Shown: positions 9,711 through 17,846 of the stretch, one piece after another
Position numbering within the stretch: position 1 is the stretch's first letter
Layout of the letters: the number at the start of each line of letters is the position of its first letter
NCBI RefSeq assembly: GCF_002954615.1
Contig: NZ_MSCJ01000003.1
Coordinates: 124,001 to 188,000, forward strand
Length of the DNA stretch: 64,000 bases
Source of the DNA: Photobacterium angustum
Lineage (GTDB): Bacteria; Pseudomonadota; Gammaproteobacteria; Enterobacterales; Vibrionaceae
Reading direction: 5' to 3'
Made by a program: the position numbers and the translations under genes
The notes under the pieces: generated by a model
What the model saw: only the letters and a program-made list of their open reading frames with translations
Databases searched by the model: none
Told to the model about the DNA's origin: nothing

Positions 9711-9815
9711 TTCAATCCGCCTTTGGGTCGCAATTTATTCGCAAATCATCCACAATACCGTCTTTAAGAAAGCCAGCGATCAATTCCGATCGGGCACAGG
9801 TACCATGAGATAGCT

Positions 9816-10262
9816 ATGCAACGTGATTATACTTTAAACTGCCTATTAACAATGCCTCGCCATGAGCTTGAAGAATTTAGCTTACGCGTAATCAGCCGCA
9901 TGGTGCCGGAAGATGTAATGCAGGAAATATTCACTTTTGAACAAGAAGAAGTGGATAGTGAAGAACGCCTTAAATCTGCACAATTTGATGCAATGTTACG
10001 TATGACAGCAGTTGCTTTAGGTGAAGTCAAAGAAGCATTTTCAGAATCAGATAACGCTAAACAAAATGTTGAGCGCATGACACGTTTAATTCTTTGGCAT
10101 TTTTACGCTATCTCATTCCAGCTAGAGGAAGCTGTCACATTAGAGCAGCACTGTACTGAAGTTGAAAAGATTTTAGCCAATGCGCCTGACAACGCATTTG
10201 GTTGGATAAGTGTACTGACAGAATTGCTTCATCGTTACGCAGCATTAAGCGAAGAAAAATAA
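9816..10262 (+). CDS. Conserved-looking hypothetical protein (148 aa)
   Basis: I do not recognise the family. It is a soluble, acidic, mostly helical protein of 148 residues with no signal peptide (MPRHELEEFSLRVISRMVPEDVMQEIF at the start, WISVLTELLHRYAALSEEK at the end, WHFYAISFQLEEAVTLEQ between). The codon use resembles the surrounding housekeeping genes and it has its own terminator, which supports a real gene. The ribosome site is poor (GAGATAGCT before the ATG). Confidence 0.75.
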   Translation: MQRDYTLNCLLTMPRHELEEFSLRVISRMVPEDVMQEIFTFEQEEVDSEERLKSAQFDAMLRMTAVALGEVKEAFSESDNAKQNVERMTRLILWHFYAISFQLEEAVTLEQHCTEVEKILANAPDNAFGWISVLTELLHRYAALSEEK

Positions 10263-10290
10263 CCATTCCTCGCATCATTAATAGTTAAAT

Positions 10291-10330
10291 AAAAAGGCGT
10301 ACCCTTAGGATACGCCTTCTTTTTATTTTT
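10291..10330. terminator. Intrinsic terminator between converging genes
   Basis: An 8-bp stem AAGGCGTA/TACGCCTT with a 9-nt loop, an A-run before and a T-rich tail after. It serves the 148-aa gene and the converging small basic-protein gene. Confidence 0.92.
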
Positions 10331-10351
10331 TATTGCCGATACTAAATACTA

Positions 10352-10513
10352 TTAATAATCGAAATCGCTGTACTCCGGACTCTCAAAACGTGAACGTGTC
10401 ATACGACGTTTCTTTTTGTTACGAGATTGATTCAAATCTTGAAAATCATCATTAAATTCTGAGTTGAATTTTGATTTGCTGCCCTTGTGAAACTTTTGGT
10501 CTAACTTAGCCAT
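10352..10513 (-). CDS. Very small basic protein ending in an acidic Tyr-terminated tail (53 aa)
   Basis: Translation gives 53 residues beginning MAKLDQKFHKGSKSKF, with a basic middle NQSRNKKKRRMTRSR and an acidic, aromatic end FESPEYSDFDY. A good AGGA ribosome site lies before the ATG. Its stop falls next to a shared terminator, so gene-sized transcription is credible. I do not recognise the family. The basic segment suggests nucleic-acid or ribosome binding. The C-terminal Asp-Phe-Asp-Tyr resembles the Asp-Leu-Asp-Tyr end of MaoP encoded nearby (see findings). Confidence 0.65.
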   Translation of the reverse strand: MAKLDQKFHKGSKSKFNSEFNDDFQDLNQSRNKKKRRMTRSRFESPEYSDFDY

Positions 10514-10740
10514 TTGCGATTCCTGAACTACATCCAGAGTAAGTAATTAATAAATAGAACACAGGCAATATTAATGTTCTATTGTGACAAAAATACGTCG
10601 CTTTTTTGTAAAATCAGTGACAACTGCCTTGTTTGTTTTCCACTTGATTTATTGCTTAATTCGTATTTTTTCTAAGACTAATTCAGGAACTCGCTCTCTG
10701 TACAACAAGATATTTTACTGATTATCAGCAAAAAAACTTA

Positions 10741-11601
10741 TCAATTGTTTTCGGTCACATTCTTGAAAGGAACTTCGACCAAAGCGTTGATCAAGTCCTC
10801 TTTTTCGTTATCTTCTCGCCATACTAAATACAAGCTTTGATCCATAACTGGCGCGTCTTCTACCACATGAAGTAAACCTTCTTTCTTAGCACTTTCAACA
10901 ACAGGCGATGGCAGGTAACCAACTCCAGCATTCGCTAAAATATAATCAAGCGCCATTTTAACAGAATGTGTATGCATAATTGGTGTACGCTGAAGCTCAG
11001 CAATACGACTATGCTCAACAGAAAATCGTGTTCCCCAATCTAAAAAGACAAGTGGAATATCACGAGTATCATGTAAGCAACAATTACTTTTGTTAGTCAC
11101 TAACTGTAATTGGTAGTCTCGGACTTTACGTACATGGAGGTTTTCAATTTTCGGTGGCTCACTGGTAATAAAGAGATCGATACTCTTATCGAACAAGCGT
11201 TTTGCCATCCCTTCACGTTTAACCGACTCTAAACGTAATGCTAATCCAGGTATACTGGCATAAATATGATTAATCCAATCGGAAATACCATCAAACTCCC
11301 AGAATAAGGGAGATGCACCAATGGCTAATTGGGTATTTAGGCTATCTGTTAATGCAACATCCTGCTTCGCACGTCCCCATGTTTGTAAAATAGCTTCAGC
11401 ATAAGGCTGTAAACGCTCGCCAGCTGCAGTTAAATGGACATTACCACGTTGACGAGAAAACAACGGGTTACCTAGCTGAGACTCAAGCTGTCGAATACGA
11501 AAGCTTACGGCAGACTGCGTTAAATATAAATTATCAGCTGCACGGCCAAAGTGACGAGTCTTAGTTACTTCTAAAAATGTTTTTAGTAATTCTGTATCCA
11601 C
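10741..11601 (-). CDS. hdfR: LysR-family transcriptional regulator HdfR
   Basis: The N-terminus [36 protein letters not shown] is nearly that of E. coli HdfR, and 286 residues is a normal LysR length. It has an N-terminal winged helix-turn-helix and a C-terminal ligand-binding domain ([16 protein letters not shown]). In E. coli HdfR represses flhDC and activates glutamate synthase genes. Its divergent pairing with maoP, as in E. coli, supports orthology. The 219-base gap between the two genes is the likely autoregulatory site. Confidence 0.92.
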   Translation of the reverse strand: [286 protein letters not shown]

Positions 11602-11703
11602 AGCGAAATTCTCAAGAATAAGAAGGATAGATTGCGTGATTATCGTGCTATTTAAGCATTATATATCTAATTAGCAAGAGCTTAATCTAGATCTTAAACG
11701 TTA

Positions 11704-11729
11704 TGATGATTTATGGCATTGAATCATCA
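11704..11729. promoter_or_regulatory. Perfect inverted repeat between hdfR and maoP
   Basis: TGATGATT, a 10-nt spacer, then AATCATCA. In E. coli the DNA site maoS, on which MaoP acts, lies in this same intergenic region. This repeat could be a regulator operator (HdfR) or part of a maoS-like site. The sequence alone does not decide. Confidence 0.5.
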
Positions 11730-11820
11730 AAAATATTCATTGGTACGATAAAAATTGTTTGATTTACAACTCGCCAAGTCTGGATAAATATCACCGCAAA
11801 TCACATCAAGGACTTTATGA

Positions 11821-12174
11821 ATGAGAAGTGAAGGTAAATTTTACGACGATAAAAATTTCCCACGTGGCTTTAATCGCTCGGGGGTTTTCACAATTAGTGA
11901 AGCCAGCGTCTTAGAAAATTACGGCCGTATTATGCGTGCCTTACATGAAGGGACTACCCAACCAATCGATGAGTCTGAAACTCAGTTCCTTGCTGAAGTG
12001 TTAGGTCAGCAAGCAGCAGTGTCTGAATTTGGTAAGTGTTGGTTAAAATACCTGAACCACACCACTCATAAAGCACGCAGTTATACCTTATGCGTGTCGC
12101 AACGTGCCAATAATGGCGTATACGGCGACGATGATGATACCGATAGTGGTAGTGATAGCGATTTAGACTATTAA
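11821..12174 (+). CDS. maoP: Macrodomain Ori organisation protein MaoP (YifE/DUF413)
   Basis: Residues 7-25 (FYDDKNFPRGFNRSGVFTI) match the E. coli YifE/MaoP signature YFDNKHYPRGFSRHGDFTI, and FLAEVLG, VW/CWLKYL and RSYTLC follow in the same order. It is 117 residues, close to the usual 112, with an AGGA ribosome site. MaoP, with its site maoS, organises the Ori macrodomain of the E. coli chromosome. The last 15 residues (DDDDTDSGSDSDLDY) form an extreme acidic tail ending in tyrosine. A terminator separates it from the next gene. Confidence 0.93.
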   Translation: MRSEGKFYDDKNFPRGFNRSGVFTISEASVLENYGRIMRALHEGTTQPIDESETQFLAEVLGQQAAVSEFGKCWLKYLNHTTHKARSYTLCVSQRANNGVYGDDDDTDSGSDSDLDY

Positions 12175-12215
12175 TTACTATCAGAGGGCTAACCTCTGTT
12201 TATCGAGTAACAATG

Positions 12216-12255
12216 AAGCCATCCCACTCTCGTGCGATGGCTTATTTCTTTTTAA
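12216..12255 (+). terminator. Intrinsic terminator after maoP
   Basis: An 8-bp stem AAGCCATC/GATGGCTT with a 12-nt loop and a T-rich tail. It ends 35 bases before the ATP-grasp gene, so that gene needs read-through or a very close promoter. Confidence 0.85.
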
Positions 12256-12289
12256 TAGCCTGTAAAACAGGCACTTTCTTGGTAGAGCT

Positions 12290-13315
12290 ATGAAAATTTG
12301 TTTTGTTATGTATCCGTGGGACAAAGTTGAAGCCGAAAACGACTCCACACTACGTCTGATCCATGAAGCCGCAAGCCGCGGTCACACGGTTGCAATTACA
12401 ACACCAAGTAACTTAACTATGCGTGACAGCATGGCTATTGCATTCTGTAACGTATTAAAAAAAGGTGATGTATCAAACAATATTCCAAGCTTTTACCGTA
12501 AAGCTGAATTTAACAAAGCTGAGCTACCACTCGCGGGCTTTGACGTTATCTTTATGCGTGCTAACCCACCACTAGATACCATGGCTCTTAATTTCTTAGA
12601 TTCTGTGCGTGAACATACTTTCATTATTAATGATATTGATGGTCTACGTGTCGCTAATAACAAGCTATATACAGCCTCGTTACCCGATCCAAACCATGAA
12701 TATATTCCAGCAACACACGTATCAAAGAACCGTGAATACTTAGAGCGTGTATTAGACGAATCAACCCATGATCGTATGATCTTAAAGCCACTAAATGGTT
12801 ACGGTGGTAAAGGCGTAATCTTGGTTGAAAAGAGTGCAAAATCAAGTGTTAAATCATTACTTGATTTCTACATTGGTGACGATGAAAACTATGTGATCTT
12901 ACAAGATTACATCGAAGGTGCGGAACAAGGTGATGTACGTATTCTCCTGCTGAATGGTGAGCCTATTGGTGCAATGCGCCGTGTACCAGCAGAAGGCGAT
13001 GTACGTTCCAACATCCATGCCGGTGGTCGTGAAGTAAAACACGTACTAACGAAGCAAGAGCTTAACCTATGTAAACACATTGGTCCTAAGCTTGTGCGCG
13101 ACGGTTTGTTCTTTGTTGGACTTGACGTTATTAACGGTAAACTGGTTGAAGTAAACGTATTAAGCCCAGGCGGCATTACCCGTATCAATCGCCTTAACCG
13201 TGTAAAACTTCAACGTAATGTACTGGATTTTGCTGAGAGTGTAGTAATGGCGAAAGAAGTCGGCATTGCACGTAAAAATGATTTTCGAAAGGTGATTGCA
13301 GATGCTGCATACTGA
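12290..13315 (+). CDS. GshB-like ATP-grasp ligase (341 aa)
   Basis: Resembles prokaryotic glutathione synthetase along its length: FVMYPWDKVEAENDSTLRLIHEA at the start, FMRANPPLDT, then the ATP-grasp core RMILKPLNGYGGKGV, GDVRILLLNGEPIGAMRR, GLFFVGLDVINGKLVEVNVLSPGGI with the Mg-binding E and N. ATP-grasp enzymes join a carboxylate to an amine through an acyl phosphate. True gshB lies elsewhere in related genomes, beside rsmE. Here the stop overlaps the start of a two-domain peptidase-like gene, so the enzyme more likely works with it on a peptide or amino-acid conjugate. Substrate unknown. Confidence 0.88.
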   Translation: MKICFVMYPWDKVEAENDSTLRLIHEAASRGHTVAITTPSNLTMRDSMAIAFCNVLKKGDVSNNIPSFYRKAEFNKAELPLAGFDVIFMRANPPLDTMALNFLDSVREHTFIINDIDGLRVANNKLYTASLPDPNHEYIPATHVSKNREYLERVLDESTHDRMILKPLNGYGGKGVILVEKSAKSSVKSLLDFYIGDDENYVILQDYIEGAEQGDVRILLLNGEPIGAMRRVPAEGDVRSNIHAGGREVKHVLTKQELNLCKHIGPKLVRDGLFFVGLDVINGKLVEVNVLSPGGITRINRLNRVKLQRNVLDFAESVVMAKEVGIARKNDFRKVIADAAY

Positions 13316-15281
13316 GTTAGAGGTTCTGGAGAAAATCCGCAGCCTAACTCCCTTTGAAGCAAAACTTGATGATGGCAGCTTGACGATTCGTGTTAGCGAA
13401 TATCAGCCTTATATTGCGACTGCTATTCATCATGGACACAACCTTCGTGGCGAGTTAAAAGAAAAATGTGCGCTAACAGAAGAAGAGCGCTACTTTGAAG
13501 AAGATCCATTTACTGGCGATTTTATTTCATCTCTGCCAATCATTCTTCAAGGTGAAGATTCACGATACGAATACGATCTTAACCGTGATCCAAGCAACTG
13601 TATCTATGACGATGCTTGGGGCAAGAATGTATGGCTTGAGCCATTAACGGTAGAGGAACGTGCAGTAACGCATGAAAAACATAACCGCTACTATCGTATT
13701 CTTAAATGTTTAATTGAAACATTAGAAAAAGAGTTCGGTTTATGTTTGTTATATGACATCCATTCATATAACTACCAACGTATTGACGAGAAAACACCGA
13801 CATTCAATGTCGGAACTAAACAAGTTAACTGTCGTCGTTGGCGTAAAGAAATTGATGTCATGCTTGAAGGTTTAAATAGCATAGAGCTACCCAACCTTGA
13901 AGTAACAGCATTAGAAAACGATGTCTTTAAAGGCATGGGTTACCAAGCTACTTTCATTAAAGAAAACTTTAAAAACACATTAATCTTACCGATTGAAGTA
14001 AAAAAAGTATTCATGAATGAAGAAGGCGGCGAAGCGTATCCATTAGTGATTGAAAAACTAAAAGAATCCATGAAAACCGTGATTACGGAACATGCTGCTT
14101 TTACTATCACTAAACGCACAAAAGCCAAAGGTTTAACAGGTAATGATCTGCTTGCTTCGAATTTATCGAAAGAAGTACTCAAACTGGATCGCCAGCTATA
14201 TCGTATTGCTCGTGGTATCAATACACTTAGCTACATCAACCCAACGAACCTTAAGCAAGAAAAACGACGCTTTTTAAGTAAGCCACATAGCTATCAGCCA
14301 CAGTTTACTTATCGTCAACTTGATTTAGATCCATACAAGTTCCGTGAGCAACTTTACCGTCTACCAGTAGAAGGTATCCGTGATGCTGACGTACAAAAAA
14401 TGTATCGCAAAGTTATCGACCAATTAGCGGTACGTATTGATCTACTTTGTAGTATTGGTACTGATGAGTTCTTATATAATTCATTACGTTACTACGGTCA
14501 GCCTGATGAGCGTGATATTGCCAATGCAAAATTTATTCTTCATGCTTGTGAATACAAAGAGCAGCAGCCTGCAACAATCACAGCCAATGAAGCAATAGAA
14601 GCGTTTAAAGAAGCGGCTAAAGAGTACGATATTCCTTGTAAAGTCGTATCCTCTAAGCAGCTAATCGCACGTGCAATGGTCAGTGGTAAAACGATCAAGG
14701 TGAACCCAAACAGCCGTTTTACACAAGGTGATTTGGATGCGTTAATTCATCACGAACTGGGTGTGCACTTAGTTACGTCAGTAAATGCTGAACGTCAACC
14801 ATTGAAGATCCTACAACTGGGTTTACCCGGTAATACGCATACACAAGAAGGCCTTGCGATTCTTTGTGAGCACTTATCAGGTAGCTTCCCACTACACCGC
14901 CTAAAAACATTGGCATTACGTGTTGTAGCTGTAGAGATGATGGTAAATGGTGACACCTTCAATGCCTGTTTCAACAGCTTGAAGCATGAATACGGTATCA
15001 GTAATGATGAAGCATTTACCGTAACGGCACGTGTATATCGTGGTGGTGGTTTCACTAAAGACTTCTTATATCTTCGTGGCTTAAAAGATGCGATTCAAGC
15101 GTATAAGAATGAAGATTTAACATCATTATTTATTGGTAAGACTGGCTTTGAATTTAAGCCCCTGCTTGATGAACTCATCGAGCGCGGTATCTTAAAACAG
15201 CCCGATTACTTACCTAAAGCACTAGAGATAGATGCGGATATCGATCCAGTGATGGAGTTTATGCTTAACTCGATTCGTTAA
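13302..15281 (+). CDS. N-formylglutamate amidohydrolase-like domain fused to QEGLA (DUF1704) metallopeptidase
   Basis: 659 residues in two parts. Residues about 1-265 look like an N-formylglutamate amidohydrolase fold (YEYDLNRDPS, DIHSYNY with H154). Residues about 290-655 are the DUF1704 or flavohemoglobin-expression-modulating QEGLA family, with a zinc site H484-E485-xxx-H489 and QEGLA at 515-519. The ATG at 13302 has AAAGG before it and overlaps the upstream ATP-grasp gene by 14 bases, so translation is probably coupled. Human MATCAP, a DUF1704 member, is a tubulin tyrosine carboxypeptidase, so a C-terminal exopeptidase activity is plausible. The bacterial substrate is unknown. Confidence 0.9.
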   Translation: MLHTELEVLEKIRSLTPFEAKLDDGSLTIRVSEYQPYIATAIHHGHNLRGELKEKCALTEEERYFEEDPFTGDFISSLPIILQGEDSRYEYDLNRDPSNCIYDDAWGKNVWLEPLTVEERAVTHEKHNRYYRILKCLIETLEKEFGLCLLYDIHSYNYQRIDEKTPTFNVGTKQVNCRRWRKEIDVMLEGLNSIELPNLEVTALENDVFKGMGYQATFIKENFKNTLILPIEVKKVFMNEEGGEAYPLVIEKLKESMKTVITEHAAFTITKRTKAKGLTGNDLLASNLSKEVLKLDRQLYRIARGINTLSYINPTNLKQEKRRFLSKPHSYQPQFTYRQLDLDPYKFREQLYRLPVEGIRDADVQKMYRKVIDQLAVRIDLLCSIGTDEFLYNSLRYYGQPDERDIANAKFILHACEYKEQQPATITANEAIEAFKEAAKEYDIPCKVVSSKQLIARAMVSGKTIKVNPNSRFTQGDLDALIHHELGVHLVTSVNAERQPLKILQLGLPGNTHTQEGLAILCEHLSGSFPLHRLKTLALRVVAVEMMVNGDTFNACFNSLKHEYGISNDEAFTVTARVYRGGGFTKDFLYLRGLKDAIQAYKNEDLTSLFIGKTGFEFKPLLDELIERGILKQPDYLPKALEIDADIDPVMEFMLNSIR

Positions 15282-15305
15282 TCGACTAGCAAATAAACCA
15301 TAAAC

Positions 15306-15333
15306 AAAAAGCGACCAATCGGTCGCTTTTTTT
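15306..15333. terminator. Bidirectional intrinsic terminator
   Basis: Stem AAAAAGCGACC/GGTCGCTTTTT with an AATC tetraloop, between converging genes. Confidence 0.95.
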
Positions 15334-15354
15334 ATGCATTATTAACGTGCTAAC

Positions 15355-16641
15355 TTACATTGGTAAGCGTTTACGATCGACCCGTATAATAGTACAAGTC
15401 AATAATACCAGTACCACTGCGATTGCAGCCAATAGCACAAATACACCATTCCATGAGTAGCTTGTTTGTATCATCGCAATAGGCGCACCTGCGAGCGCTG
15501 CACCGATATAGGTTACCCCACCCTTCAAACCTGTTGCTGCACCTGCACCATCCGCGTGAGAGGCTTCAATAATACCTAACGCAAACAACATTTGAGGAGC
15601 ATAAATACCCGCACCAATGATAAAGAAACACAGTGCCACCAGCATGTAGTCAATGTGCAATGTAAATGCTACACCTATCATGCCACCAATTAAGACAAAG
15701 CAATAAATTAAAATGGTTTTCCAGCGATCAGCACCAAAGAATTTATCAGAAATAATGCCGGATGTTAGGCCACCTAAAATACCACCTGCTTCAAACCATG
15801 CCACCAGAGAGTTCGCTTTAACTAAATCCCAGTGCAATACATCAACAAAGTAAACACTGACCCAGTCACTTGAAACAGTGCGGATCACATAGATACAAAG
15901 ATCACCACCAATCGCTAACCAAATAATAGGATTAGTTAGAATATAACGTTTAAACATGACCCACATTGTTAAGCCAGCTTCAGAACGTTTGTTTATCTCA
16001 AGTTGCTTGGTATCGTTACGCCATACACCAACATTAGGTAATCCGTAGTTTTCAGGCTTACCACGCATCAGCACAGCCGCGATAATGGCTTGTACTGCGG
16101 TAATTACAGCAGGAACGTAAAATGCGTAACGCCAATTCCCAGTGTAAGCGATAACAGCGGATGCAATTAATGGCGCTAAGGCACCACCAACATTGTGTGA
16201 AGTATTCCATAATGAATACCAACCACCACGCTCAGATTTTGAATACCACTGGCTGATCGCTTTTGCAATCGGTGGAAAACCACAACCTTGTACAACAGCA
16301 GTTAAGCAATATAGAGACAACAGCATGGTGACACTGTCTGTCATACCAATACCAACGTTGATAATGGCGATCACGACAAGCACAGGAGCAAGGAATAAGC
16401 GTGGATTAATTTTATCGGCGAGAAGACCTGAACTAAACTTAGAAATACCGTATAAAATATAATAAATAGAAGATGCTAGACCAAATTGAACCGTGGTCAT
16501 TCCCAAATCGGTCATTAACAATGGGGCTGCCGCTGCAAATGCTTTGCGAGAAATATACATCACGGTATACGTCAAAAAAGTCGTTATTATAATTTGCCAG
16601 CGTAAACGTTTATACGTTTCGTCTAATTTATTGTTACTCAT
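15355..16641 (-). CDS. MFS transporter of the organophosphate:phosphate antiporter family (UhpC/UhpT-like)
   Basis: 428 residues with about twelve membrane segments. Family marks include YISRKAFAAAAPLL in helix 1, the RGGWYSLWNTSHNVGGALAPL segment, and GLPNVGVWRND in the central loop, all close to UhpC of E. coli (RGGWWALWNTAHNVGGAL, GLPAVGEWRHD). UhpC senses glucose-6-phosphate while UhpT transports hexose phosphates, and the two cannot be told apart safely here. No uhpA/uhpB two-component genes are next to it, which argues for a transporter or a relocated sensor. It stands alone on the minus strand. Confidence 0.88.
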   Translation of the reverse strand: MSNNKLDETYKRLRWQIIITTFLTYTVMYISRKAFAAAAPLLMTDLGMTTVQFGLASSIYYILYGISKFSSGLLADKINPRLFLAPVLVVIAIINVGIGMTDSVTMLLSLYCLTAVVQGCGFPPIAKAISQWYSKSERGGWYSLWNTSHNVGGALAPLIASAVIAYTGNWRYAFYVPAVITAVQAIIAAVLMRGKPENYGLPNVGVWRNDTKQLEINKRSEAGLTMWVMFKRYILTNPIIWLAIGGDLCIYVIRTVSSDWVSVYFVDVLHWDLVKANSLVAWFEAGGILGGLTSGIISDKFFGADRWKTILIYCFVLIGGMIGVAFTLHIDYMLVALCFFIIGAGIYAPQMLFALGIIEASHADGAGAATGLKGGVTYIGAALAGAPIAMIQTSYSWNGVFVLLAAIAVVLVLLTCTIIRVDRKRLPM

Positions 16642-17129
16642 AGGTTAAATACTTACGAACTGAATTTTTTAAAGTGTTCGAAAGCCTACTCTTTGAAGCA
16701 TTTGGTTACAATTTAATTATTTGTTGCCTTTTTAACCATTAAAACAAATATTATGATTACTGGTAGAACAACTGATAAGACCAGATGTAAATAACGATAA
16801 ATGACTACACCTCAGAACAAAACACCACAAATATAATAAAAGAAAAATACTAATATCATAACTTTGATATTATCAGAATAAGGGATTTTTAACCAAAAAC
16901 GATTTTTTTGTTAATTCAACAGGTAGTGATATTTTAGGAATAAATATATACTAACATTCTCATTAAATTTTTATATATGTTTTATTGTTAAAAGTATTTA
17001 CATTTTTATGGCAATCTATAACTAATCACAATTAATCAAAACTAAAAGCAATAATTAGTTACAAATATAAAAATAGAATAATGATTTTTTCTTATTAAAT
17101 ATATATTCAATTATGATTTCACAATATAT
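16642..17129. other. AT-rich intergenic region upstream of the MFS gene
   Basis: About 490 bases, strongly AT-rich, with no open frame of note and no stable hairpin until the slyB terminator. It must contain the MFS promoter. Confidence 0.5.
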
Positions 17130-17158
17130 AAAAAAGGCAGCCTGATGGACTGCCTTTC
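17130..17158 (-). terminator. Intrinsic terminator for the SlyB-like gene
   Basis: Read on the minus strand: AAAGGCAG, a 9-nt loop, CTGCCTTT, then a run of T. Confidence 0.88.
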
Positions 17159-17185
17159 AAATGTATAAATGTTTAATTTTAGCGA

Positions 17186-17656
17186 TTAGTTGCCAGGAAC
17201 AACGCGTGTTGTACTACCCTGCTGATAAATATCAACACGTTGGCCCACACGGAAAATCATATTTGGATCGACTTCCTGCACAACAGCAATGGTTCTACCG
17301 CTATCAAGTTTAATTACGATATTAACACCATTGCGCTTACTAACTGCATCACCCGCTTTATTACCTAAAGCTGCGCCAGCTAAACCACCACCAATAGCCG
17401 CAATATCAGAACCACTACCGCCACCAACTTTCGAACCAAGAATGGCACCAATAGCACCACCTGCAATAGTACCAATCATATTTTCACCACCACCGCTCAT
17501 GGTTACGGCATCTAATTTGGTGATCGTACCGGTTAATACATTTTGTACTGTGCGTGCCTCACCGACATCATAAGCATTACCATATGGATTCTGCGCACAA
17601 CCTGTTACACCAAGTGCTGCGACTAGACATAAAGATGCTACTGTATACTTTTTCAA
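17186..17656 (-). CDS. slyB: Glycine-zipper outer-membrane lipoprotein, SlyB/Pcp family
   Basis: A lipoprotein signal LCLVAALGVTGC precedes a glycine-zipper stretch rich in GG and AG (GTIAGGAIGAILGSKVGGG) and a C-terminal beta domain (QRVDIYQQGSTTRVVPGN), as in SlyB. A GGAGG ribosome site at 17662-17666 sits five bases before a TTG at 17656, which makes TTG the likely start. An ATG at 17671 in the same frame would place that site inside the gene. The result is 156 residues, the usual SlyB size. SlyB stabilises the outer membrane under PhoPQ stress in enterics. Confidence 0.88.
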   Translation of the reverse strand: MKKYTVASLCLVAALGVTGCAQNPYGNAYDVGEARTVQNVLTGTITKLDAVTMSGGGENMIGTIAGGAIGAILGSKVGGGSGSDIAAIGGGLAGAALGNKAGDAVSKRNGVNIVIKLDSGRTIAVVQEVDPNMIFRVGQRVDIYQQGSTTRVVPGN

Positions 17657-17846
17657 TATAACCTCCGTCAATAAAGCAATCTGCTATTACAACGATATAA
17701 GTTTGGACGTTAAATTAACATTTTGCTCACAAATCCTGTATTCACACTGAATGGACTAATAAAAACAATATGTTACAAAATATTCGCGTAAGAAGAAGCA
17801 AAGCTTTACAATTAGTTTCTCTTTTAAAAGGTAAAAAGCACTCAAT

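Noticed and set aside
12290..13315. Genuine glutathione synthetase gshB
   Set aside because: The ATP-grasp core is GshB-like, but the overlap with the FGase/QEGLA gene and the absence of the usual neighbours point to another ligase. Not excluded without a phylogeny.
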